A stretch of 13,618 bases of DNA from Hamiltosporidium magnivora (Eukaryota; Microsporidia; Dubosqiidae), in assembly GCA_004325065.1 (NCBI GenBank), contig PITI01000362.1, positions 1 through 13,618 on the forward strand, written 5' to 3'. Shown here in pieces: positions 7,102 to 13,618 of this stretch. Below the pieces are notes generated by a model that did no database searches, was not told the DNA's origin, and worked only from the letters and a program-made list of their open reading frames with translations. Each line of letters opens with the position of its first letter. The first letter of the stretch is position 1. The position numbers were made by a program, and so were the translations under genes.

Positions 7102-8487
7102 ATGAGTATTAAATATACAATTTGTATTTATTTTGTATTTAGGATTGTTTATAGTAAATTGGAATGTAAAAATAGCAACAATTTAAAGAGAAAATTTGAA
7201 TGTGTAATATCCAATTATATTCCCAATAAGGAAAATAATATATTAAATATATCATATAACAACTGTAGTTCTATACCAAGCAAACACAATACCAATAAGA
7301 AAATGTGTAAAAAAATAACTAAAAAAGTTATAACTGCAAGATCAAATCCATCTACAGACAGACTTAATAATCAAAAGTCTAATGTAACTTTTATACCACA
7401 AACAAACAAGAAATTACCATCCAACAGACTAGCGTATATCACTGCAAGTAAAACTGGCAAAGATAATTTAATTTCCAAGAAAAATTTAACTTTAAAAATT
7501 TTACCTTCAAATTTGGAAGAGAATTTACGAAAAAAGATTAGATTAGGTGTTATTCCTTATGGTATATTGAATTCCAATTATAAAAATGATTTAAAGAACT
7601 CTAAAGATTCTATGTTTTTTGAAGAAAAACCTGAAAATTTATTTATTGTAAATAACGAACTCAATTATTATTATAATTATAATTTAAAAGATTTATTGAA
7701 CTGTAGAGGTGTTAGTGGTATGAGTGGTAAGTGTAAAAGTGTTAATGATGGTGTTTATATGGTAAGTCGTTGTAATAAAGCGAGTTTTAAAGACGGTGGT
7801 AGTGTTTATAAGGTTAATAGTTTTAAAGATGGTTTTAATGAAGTTGATTGTGATGAAGGAGGTGTTAATGACAGTGGAAATTTTGTTAAGGTTACCACTT
7901 TAAAAGAGGGTGTTAATGAACTAGGAAGTGATGTGGTTGTTAATGATAAGAAGAGTATCCTTAAGGTTAGTAGTATAAAAGGGGGTGTTAATGATAAGGA
8001 GAGTATCCTTAAGGTTAGTAGTATAAAAGGGGGTGTTAATGATAAGGAGAGTATCCTTAAGGTTAGTAGTATAAAAGGGGGTGTTAAAGACCAGAGAAGT
8101 GATTATAAGGGTGTTAATAAGAATGGGAGTGATTTTAAGTATAATAGTATAAAGACGGGTGTTAATGAACTAGGAAGTGATTATAAGGGTTTTAATGAAC
8201 TAGGAAGTGATTATAAGGGTTTTAAAGAATTGGGAAGCGATTTTAAGGGTGTTAATGAACTGGGGAGTGATTATGGGGGTTTTAAGCAACAAAGGTCTAG
8301 TTATAGGAGTTTTAAGGAAAAAAGATCTATTAACAGAGGTGTTAATGATAAGTATATTATAAATAACTATAATAATATAAAGAGGGGTCTTAAAGATAAG
8401 GATAGTTTTTTTAACGGTAATATTTATAGGCTGGGCAAAAATGAGGATTCTAACTGGTTTAGCGATTATTTTAATCTTAAAATGTGA
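7102..8487 (+). CDS. Secreted Gly-Val-Asn repeat protein, no known family
   Basis: A 461-residue protein of unknown function. Residues 1-18 make a signal peptide (MSIKYTICIYFVFRIVYS), so it is probably secreted or on the surface. Residues 19-200 are Asn/Lys-rich and basic with scattered Cys and Tyr/Asn runs. Residues 201-420 are built from degenerate repeats starting G-V/F-N/K. Three 16-residue units lie at 278-325 (type GGVNDKESILKVSSIK) and six 10-residue units at 353-412 (type GVNELGSDYK). The tail is acidic-aromatic. Start: first ATG after the array, with an A-rich leader and TAAATAAA 30 bases upstream. The repeat half is G/T-rich and almost free of C on the coding strand, unlike the first half. 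The coding repeats contain the same GGGTGTTAA core as the non-coding array upstream, read as Gly-Val-Asn. Basic, low-complexity repeats would suit a wall or host-interaction protein, but no function is shown. Confidence 0.8.
   Translation: MSIKYTICIYFVFRIVYSKLECKNSNNLKRKFECVISNYIPNKENNILNISYNNCSSIPSKHNTNKKMCKKITKKVITARSNPSTDRLNNQKSNVTFIPQTNKKLPSNRLAYITASKTGKDNLISKKNLTLKILPSNLEENLRKKIRLGVIPYGILNSNYKNDLKNSKDSMFFEEKPENLFIVNNELNYYYNYNLKDLLNCRGVSGMSGKCKSVNDGVYMVSRCNKASFKDGGSVYKVNSFKDGFNEVDCDEGGVNDSGNFVKVTTLKEGVNELGSDVVVNDKKSILKVSSIKGGVNDKESILKVSSIKGGVNDKESILKVSSIKGGVKDQRSDYKGVNKNGSDFKYNSIKTGVNELGSDYKGFNELGSDYKGFKELGSDFKGVNELGSDYGGFKQQRSSYRSFKEKRSINRGVNDKYIINNYNNIKRGLKDKDSFFNGNIYRLGKNEDSNWFSDYFNLKM
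7933..8076 (+). repeat. Coding 48-bp tandem repeat, three units
   Basis: Units at 7933-7980, 7981-8028 and 8029-8076 encode 16 residues each. The last two are identical at the DNA level and the first differs at three bases. A broken fourth unit (GGVKD) follows. Identity at silent positions points to recent unequal exchange or slippage, so copy number is likely to vary between strains. Confidence 0.9.
8158..8337 (+). repeat. Coding 30-bp tandem repeat, six units
   Basis: Ten-codon units begin at 8158, 8188, 8218, 8248, 8278 and 8308. The first four encode G-V/F-N/K-E-L-G-S-D-Y/F-K/G, and the last two have drifted (GFKQQRSSYR, SFKEKRSINR). The core GGGTGTTA or GGGTTTTA recurs every 30 bases across the unit boundary. 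It is a different period built on the same core as the 48-bp repeat. Confidence 0.85.
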
Positions 8488-9373
8488 AATTTGTGATGTT
8501 ATAAGAATTTATTAAAAAGTCTTGTTTTATAATTTTATAATATTTTTTACTTTTGTTTAAAATTTTTCTTTTTCTGATGACATTGGAGGTAACTTTTATA
8601 TTTATTACAATGTTTTATAAAAAAAAGTGTAAATTGATATTTGGAAGGTAAAAAGGAATAAATGTGTTTTTAAGAATTACAAAACATCTAAAAAGTTGTT
8701 TGACACCTAAAATTTGTATGAGACAAGAATTATTGAGATTGTTATAATAGTGATTATTATAGTTTATAGTACTTGTTTGCTTTTTATTTATAAATTTAAT
8801 TGATGTGTTACTGGAGTAGAAATTTAATGAAGTATTAAAGCTGTAAAGCATTGAATATTTAAGTACTAGAGTAGTGAACTATTATGCTAATAACCAAATA
8901 TATTTTATAGTAGAAACTAGTAAAATTGAAGTATGGAGATATTTTAGATTTTAATAGTTTATTGTGTTTGATTATATAATTGATAAATATCTTATCTAGA
9001 TTAATAAAAATGATTTTTATTTATTTATTGGTTTATATTTGTAAATATATTGTATTTATCAAGTTTATAAGATTAGATAGAGAAATATAGCAATCTAATA
9101 ACTTTACACATAATATTCATGAATTAATATTAAAATAGCAAATGATCATTGTGTATAGATATAATCATACTATCTAAAACCAAAAAATCATATTTTAAAC
9201 AAATAGAAGTACCAAGAAGAAAATTAAATTAAAAAAAAAGATTTGAAACTTCGTTTTAAAAATAGAAGCTATTGATGCTCAGAAATACGTAATTTTCGTG
9301 TTCGGTGTTTTATTTGTTGTTTAAAGTGAATTATAGAATGGAATTTGAAACAATTGTAATGTTTTAAAATGTT
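8488..9373. other. Gene-free spacer between genes 2 and 3
   Basis: AT-rich spacer. A minus-strand open frame of 78 codons with an ATG (8615-8851) exists, but it is low in complexity and has no TATA-like box at the distance seen for the other genes, so I do not call it. No RNA gene was seen. Confidence 0.5.
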
Positions 9374-9380
9374 TTATAAG
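9374..9380 (+). promoter_or_regulatory. TATA-like box of gene 3
   Basis: TTATAAG, with its TATAAG starting 29 bases before the ATG at 9404, the same distance as in gene 4 and close to the 33 bases in gene 1. It supports the upstream start of gene 3 over the internal Met at 9764. Confidence 0.45.
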
Positions 9381-9403
9381 AAGAAAATCAAGTGATAAAA
9401 AAT

Positions 9404-11059
9404 ATGAAAGCGAAGGAAGAAACGAAGAAAGAAAATAAGCGAAAGAAAATGTGTAAAGAAATAAATTGCAAGCAAATTATAATGAGCAGAAGAAAACAGG
9501 CTGAAAATGAATGTGGATGTGATGAATATGAATGCTTTAAATGGAACACAGAAGACAATAATATAATTATAAGAGCGAATGACAATTATAAAAGAAATAA
9601 TACCGAGAGAAATGTTGACTTAAAATTTGGACCAAAAAGTGCAATGATATGTGAAAATTCGGACAAAATTACAAGCTTAAAAGTTTCTTTTGTCAAGGAA
9701 TTTGCAAAATTTTATAAATTTTCTAAGTTAAGGTCAGGGTTACGTAGTAATACGAATCGTTCTATGTTTTTGATGTATTTAATCGTAATGTTTAGTGGTT
9801 TTGGTAAAGCAGCTACTGCGGATTTTGGTCATTATTTCGGACACGGTGGTATTTCTCATGGTGATTCGGGACACTATGGATATGATATTCATGGAGGAAT
9901 GGGTGGTGTCTTTGCAAACCATAGGGGTAAAAATATGCACAAAGGTGACTCTGGGCTTAATGGAATTCTTTTTACTCGCGATGTTGTTCACCATGGAGAT
10001 GGAAGTATTTTTGTTTCTATGAATGAAGGAACTGGTGGTCCAATAGTAGGTGTCCCGGAGAGTGGACTTACTTTGGATCAGATACACGAAGGTATAAATC
10101 GAGCTATAAATAATGCACACGATGCTTCAATTGCAAAGAAAGATGCAGAAAAACGTGCAGAAGAACTTAAGGCTTCTATTGCACAAGAACAGGCTGAACA
10201 ACAAGCAGAAGAAGCTGCTCGTCTCAAAGAATTGGATGATAAAGCAGCAATGATAGAACATGAAAAACCCGAAGTTCTAGGAAAAAGAACAATACCTATT
10301 GTAAACTTTACAGAAGAATCGATTCCACTTATGCATCATATGAGAGAACTTTCTAAAAGAATTGATGATATCCGAGAAACCGAAGCCCAAAATATACTTG
10401 CACAACAGATGATTACAAGACTTGATGATATGACCGATGCAGTTCCTAAAAGAAATGTAATTTCAGACAATCCTGACTTTTATAAAGAATTTGAAGATGC
10501 AGGAAATGTAGATAATTTCAAGTTTCATGTGCCGGTTACTGATAATCGAGGAAGTTTTTATATCAAATCTGATGAAACCGGTGATCATTCACACTCTGTT
10601 CCCATGAGAAGTCATAAATCACCCGATGGTCATTCTCATTGGGTTGATCATGGTGAGCTTGACAAACCCCAGCATTCTTTTCCGATTTCTCCAGAAGAAC
10701 TGATGGATATTCCTGGAGCCGCACCGAATGAAAATCATTCTAATGCAGGTGGTTCACATAACTCTTCTCATCCACCAGTACTAAATTCCTTTAAATTTCC
10801 TGATTCGTCGAAACATGAAACACCTCATTCAAAACCTAAAACATCCACAAACCCAAAACCCGAAAACAAGCCACCTGGAAAAGCAAGAAGCAATTCTTAC
10901 ACAAAAGGCCCTCGGAATACCCAACCTGGACCTGAATTCCCATCCTTCGATTTCTCCAATCCAGTTCTTAATCCACTAAAAATACCACCCAGTTCCCCTA
11001 TGCATAGCAAATCACCTCTCTTTGGCTCACAACTTACTAAAAGCTTTGGAATTTTTTAG
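9404..11059 (+). CDS. His-rich coiled-coil protein with internal signal-like segment
   Basis: A 551-residue protein of unknown family. I start it at ATG 9404; the frame also runs back to a GTG at 9392. Residues 1-120 are Lys/Arg/Asn-rich. Residues 121-139 (MFLMYLIVMFSGFGKAATA) look like a signal peptide or a short signal anchor. Residues 140-200 are Gly/His-rich with HGDSG and HHGDG motifs. Residues 222-287 are Ala/Glu-rich and probably a coiled coil, with a second helical stretch at 303-345. Two H-S-H motifs (395-397, 410-412) could bind metal. The tail from 427 is Pro/Ser/Lys-rich with a duplicated PVLN-x-x-K-x-P-x-SS motif (458-469, 520-531). If 9764 were the start, the product would be a 431-residue secreted protein, but 120 stop-free codons upstream are unlikely by chance at this base composition. 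A wall or polar-tube-like structural role is possible. Confidence 0.8.
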   Translation: MKAKEETKKENKRKKMCKEINCKQIIMSRRKQAENECGCDEYECFKWNTEDNNIIIRANDNYKRNNTERNVDLKFGPKSAMICENSDKITSLKVSFVKEFAKFYKFSKLRSGLRSNTNRSMFLMYLIVMFSGFGKAATADFGHYFGHGGISHGDSGHYGYDIHGGMGGVFANHRGKNMHKGDSGLNGILFTRDVVHHGDGSIFVSMNEGTGGPIVGVPESGLTLDQIHEGINRAINNAHDASIAKKDAEKRAEELKASIAQEQAEQQAEEAARLKELDDKAAMIEHEKPEVLGKRTIPIVNFTEESIPLMHHMRELSKRIDDIRETEAQNILAQQMITRLDDMTDAVPKRNVISDNPDFYKEFEDAGNVDNFKFHVPVTDNRGSFYIKSDETGDHSHSVPMRSHKSPDGHSHWVDHGELDKPQHSFPISPEELMDIPGAAPNENHSNAGGSHNSSHPPVLNSFKFPDSSKHETPHSKPKTSTNPKPENKPPGKARSNSYTKGPRNTQPGPEFPSFDFSNPVLNPLKIPPSSPMHSKSPLFGSQLTKSFGIF

Positions 11060-12266
11060 TCTCTTCCATACTTCCAAACAATTAGAAGTCTAATTAAATG
11101 TTTGTTATTTCATTATTTTACCTTCTAATTATATTTACTAAAAAAATACTTTATTCTTAATTTTCAATTATAGCTTCTTTAAATATTTTACCTTTCAGTG
11201 TTTAATAGGTATTGTAATTCCTCTTATAAATTACCTTTATATTTTCTTCGAGTTTTCTTTTATAGAACTCTCTTATTTCCAATTGTAAATCTTTTATAGT
11301 TCATTCAAATATATTAATTTTTTGTTAGAATTTCATATTATTCTTCTTTCTAAGGTTAAAATCTTCAAAAACCATTTATTTCCTTTTTTGTTTCAATTTG
11401 AAAAGTTAGTTCCAAAGGTGTAAAGAAGAAAATAAATTTACTAAAAATTAGATTCAATTTTATATTATTGCTCGTTACTAGATAATTATATATATTTACT
11501 TGGATTTATTTTTTAAATAGGATTTTTAAGAGGAAATTTTTTATAAAATTATTAAGTATTAATTGTTTATGAAATTTATTTTTACTCAAATCAAAGAATT
11601 TTTGTAGAAATTTTAGTCTCTAGTGAGGTAAATTATAATTACATACTTAGCAAAGCTATGGCTTTGAATTGCACAAGTCTTCTTTACGATCTTCTTCCAA
11701 TCTAAATAACAGATCCAACTATTATTTCTTATCTAAATTAAGAATATAAAATTGTAAATTTATTTAACATTTGTTGGTTAAGTTGGTAATCTATATTTGA
11801 TAAATAATTTTCAGGTAAATAAATTGTTTGTTATTTGGTAAATAACAATATGCCAAAGATTTGTTATTCCACGATAAGAAATATTTGATAAGAAATTTAA
11901 CAAATAAACAAATTAGATAAGAAATTAAATAGATAAAATAATTTCAAATATACAAGTAAAATTAATTACTATAATTTGTGTAGAAAAGGTTATAAAAGCT
12001 AATTGGATAGAATTTTACAAGAAATACAGAAATTTATGTTATTTGTCAAGTTTTTAGAGATTTGTATATAATAAATGAAAAATTTGGACTTTAGAGAATA
12101 TTTTAGATATTAAAATTGATATTCTTTTGCATATAAAATATAAGTATTTAATCTGAAACTTCCTCAAAACAAATAGAAACTGGTATCTTTATTTTACAAG
12201 TCTTTTAAATTTAAAACAGTGTATTAGAAAAAAAAACAATCGGAAACAATTTTGTATGAAAAATAT
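11060..12266. other. Gene-free spacer between genes 3 and 4
   Basis: The first 300 bases after gene 3 are T/C-rich, then the sequence becomes plain AT-rich. Two small perfect hairpins are visible: CAAAGC/GCTTTG at 11651-11666 with a 4-base loop, and the one at 11828-11848. GATAAGAAAT or close variants cluster at about 11870-11935. No ORF or RNA gene can be supported. Confidence 0.5.
11828..11848. repeat. Short perfect inverted repeat
   Basis: TTGTTATTT and AAATAACAA pair perfectly around a GGT loop. Its function is unknown. In such AT-rich sequence short hairpins of this kind can arise by chance. Confidence 0.5.
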
Positions 12267-12274
12267 TATAAAAG
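12267..12274 (+). promoter_or_regulatory. TATA-like box of gene 4
   Basis: TATAAAAG starts 29 bases before the ATG of gene 4. It lies downstream of an earlier out-of-frame ATG (12256), so a transcript starting after the box would meet the gene 4 ATG first. This decides the start. Confidence 0.45.
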
Positions 12275-12295
12275 AAATAAGAAAAGTTCCTCTAA

Positions 12296-12529
12296 ATGCT
12301 TATTTTTATTTTAGGAATAGTAAAAGGTGTATCTTATGGTTTATTTAGAAGAAATTTTGCGCCTGGATTAGATACACCACATAGTCATTTGTATAGTTAT
12401 CATAACTCTAATTTAGAACATATACCCGGCGAGATCATGTATATGAAGCCTACACCAATTAATCCGGGACACTCATTTGTTGGAGAACTTATGGAAGATG
12501 CTTATTCGAGTGATTATTCTGCTTATTGA
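12296..12529 (+). CDS. Small secreted His-containing protein, no known family
   Basis: A 77-residue protein that I do not recognise. Residues 1-15 (MLIFILGIVKGVSYG) are a short signal peptide. The mature part of about 62 residues has an H-S-H motif at 29-31 with another His at 36, a Met/Pro-rich middle, and a Tyr/Ser-rich acidic end (EDAYSSDYSAY). The HSH-H and PGHSF-ELM elements recall residues 409-435 of gene 3 in the same order, which hints at a shared module. Base composition rises clearly inside the frame compared with its flanks, supporting a real gene. AATAAA follows the stop at once. The next gene faces it from the right edge. A T-rich stretch ending in TAG at 12301-12314 resembles a 3' splice site, but no matching 5' site was seen, so I treat the gene as intronless. 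Confidence 0.7.
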   Translation: MLIFILGIVKGVSYGLFRRNFAPGLDTPHSHLYSYHNSNLEHIPGEIMYMKPTPINPGHSFVGELMEDAYSSDYSAY

Positions 12530-12549
12530 AATAAATTTTGTAAAATAAA
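12530..12549 (+). terminator. Polyadenylation signals after gene 4
   Basis: AATAAA occurs at 12530-12535, immediately after the TGA stop, and again at 12544-12549. This matches the close stop-to-signal spacing of gene 1. Confidence 0.45.
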
Positions 12550-13433
12550 TAATATGTTTTTATTTTTCTAGGATTTTTTTCGGTTACGGATTAGAAATCT
12601 AAAACAATTTGCTATAAAAAACAAAATACTTCCTTTTCAAAATAAAATCCAAAAAAAAAACAATATCAATAAGAAATACATGAAAATTTACTTATATTAT
12701 TACATTGTTTATGCATCAGTATAATATTGTATTTTTTCGATTAAACTAATATATTGCATTAATTGATCTGATTATCAAAAAAAAATGTTAAGAAGTAAAA
12801 AGATACCTCTTATAATTTCTTTTTTCTATATCAAGAAAAAAATACTATAATATAAATATAGAATCCAAAAATATTAAATTTTATTGTTAAAACTTATCAA
12901 GTAATTACATTAGTTGATTTAAAATAAAAAAAAATTTTAAGAATATTTTCTTCAATAATATACTGTTGGAAGAATATATAGTATTATTTGTTAAACTGAA
13001 AGAGATATACGATTTGAATTTAATGTTTTTTTTAAAGTTTAAAAAGAATAATAATACCTTGAAAATATACTATAAATAACCACCAGTCAGAAAAAGAAAT
13101 TACAAAAGGTTATAATAATATTTTTAGAAAAGATTCAAATAAAATAAAAAGTCATTTGTTATGTTTCATGACATAAACATTGAGGATAAATGCTTTCTGG
13201 AAGCAGAATAATGATTTGTTAAAATTTTATGTTTAAGTAAGAAATTTATGTCTTTAGAAAATAATTCTATCAAGACATAAAGAAACTTACATAGTTTTGG
13301 CTGAAAATAATAAAAAAGAATTATTTTTTGATTAAAAAAAAACTGGTCAATAATTTTAACTCCAATTTGTCTACTTAATTTCTAACTAAAAAATAATTAA
13401 TAAAAATATTTTTTAATGAAAATTCGTTTTTTT
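12550..13433. other. Gene-free spacer between convergent genes
   Basis: Very AT-rich, with many A and T runs. A small inverted repeat TTATGT/ACATAA (13159-13176) is present. No ORF, RNA gene or repeat of the families described elsewhere in the window was seen. Confidence 0.5.
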
Positions 13434-13618
13434 TTATTTTGATTCATAAAAACTAAGATTTTCTAAGGCTGTTTGTACTTTATCTGTAAAAACAGGATCG
13501 TTGTATTCTAAAAACTTTAACCAATTAAATAATCCTTTCTTTTTTAATATTTTAATTCTGTTTTTAACTCCTTCTTCTTCTTTCCAACTTAGATTGATTA
13601 TTAACCAGAGAATGCTTA
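13434..13618 (-). CDS. C-terminal end of ARMC8/Vid28-like Armadillo protein (partial)
   Basis: The last 60 residues of a minus-strand gene whose start lies beyond the right edge; the stop is TAA (complement of 13434-13436). The segment reads as one open frame with mixed, non-repetitive protein composition. It begins with WLIINLSWKEEEGVKNR, then a helix (IKILKKKGLFNWLKFLEYND), then PVFTDKVQTALENL and a short tail. The W-x-x-x-N-L-S/T-W plus acidic-Gly pattern, followed by two helices ending in a K/R-V-x-x-A-L segment, is what I know from the C-terminal Armadillo repeat of ARMC8/Vid28 (Gid5), a scaffold of the GID/CTLH ubiquitin ligase. That is recognition from memory over one repeat, so another Armadillo or HEAT protein is possible. 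It is convergent with gene 4 and is the only gene here that looks like a conserved housekeeping protein. Confidence 0.65.
   Translation of the reverse strand, partial: SILWLIINLSWKEEEGVKNRIKILKKKGLFNWLKFLEYNDPVFTDKVQTALENLSFYESK

Noticed and set aside
8615..8851. 78-codon minus-strand open frame with ATG
   Set aside because: Low-complexity Asn/Tyr/Phe composition, no signal peptide, no TATA-like box at about 30 bases, and base composition like the surrounding spacer.
9388..9585. Minus-strand open frame opposite gene 3
   Set aside because: Antisense shadow of the Lys-rich start of gene 3; Phe/Ser/Ile-rich as expected from the complement of A-rich codons.
9795..10022. Second plus-strand frame inside gene 3
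   Set aside because: Out-of-frame shadow; the gene 3 frame is longer and continues with protein-like composition on both sides.
9779..10120. Minus-strand open frame opposite gene 3
   Set aside because: Antisense shadow of the His/Gly-rich part of gene 3, without motif or start support.
12301..12314. T-rich stretch ending in TAG, resembling a 3' splice site in gene 4
   Set aside because: No convincing 5' splice site with GTAAG lies upstream, and the unspliced frame gives a good signal peptide.
12256..12351. Short ATG frame of 31 codons overlapping the start of gene 4
   Set aside because: It lies upstream of the TATA-like box, is out of frame with gene 4 and has no protein-like features.

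Overview
This window looks like a gene-poor, very AT-rich stretch of a nuclear genome from a microsporidian-type eukaryote. The evidence is short intronless ORFs with A-rich leaders, TATA-like boxes only about 30 bases before the start codons, AATAAA signals at or just after two of the stop codons, small proteins with signal peptides and no recognisable family, and long stretches without genes. The amount of non-coding DNA suggests one of the large-genome microsporidia. The Gly-Val-Asn repeats of the middle gene remind me of Hamiltosporidium proteins, but that is memory-based inference. No bacterial operon structure, tRNA, rRNA or CRISPR was seen.

Layout. Positions 1-5090 hold no gene I can support. 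They contain two diverged copies of a roughly 230-bp dispersed repeat in inverted orientation (1052-1200 and 1826-2050) and a higher-GC island (about 2560-2880) that may be decayed coding sequence. A third copy of the repeat (about 5095-5320) and a short 71-bp tandem duplication lie just upstream of the first gene. Gene 1 (5552-5875) encodes a 107-residue secreted protein. From 5954 to 6975 there is an unusual non-coding array: eleven GGGTGTTA cores at about 38-bp spacing, then a strand switch at a perfect hairpin, then the complementary core TAACACCC, ending in 75-bp tandem repeats. Gene 2 (7102-8487) encodes a secreted, basic, repeat-rich protein whose coding repeats carry the same GGGTGTTAA core. 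Gene 3 (9404-11059) encodes a His-rich, coiled-coil, Pro-rich protein with a signal-like segment 120 residues from its N-terminus. Gene 4 (12296-12529) encodes a 77-residue secreted protein sharing short His motifs with gene 3. A minus-strand gene enters from the right edge (13434-13618). Its last 60 residues look like the C-terminal Armadillo repeat of an ARMC8/Vid28 (Gid5)-type protein.

The four complete genes all lie on the plus strand and all carry a signal-like hydrophobic segment, so the locus reads as a cluster of orphan secreted or surface proteins (spore wall, polar tube or host-exposed roles are possible but unproven). The most unusual observation is that one 8-9 base core (GGGTGTTAA) recurs in a non-coding array, in the inverted array, in gene 2's coding repeats and in one dispersed-repeat copy. 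This suggests that a DNA-level process or binding site, not protein selection alone, drives its spread.
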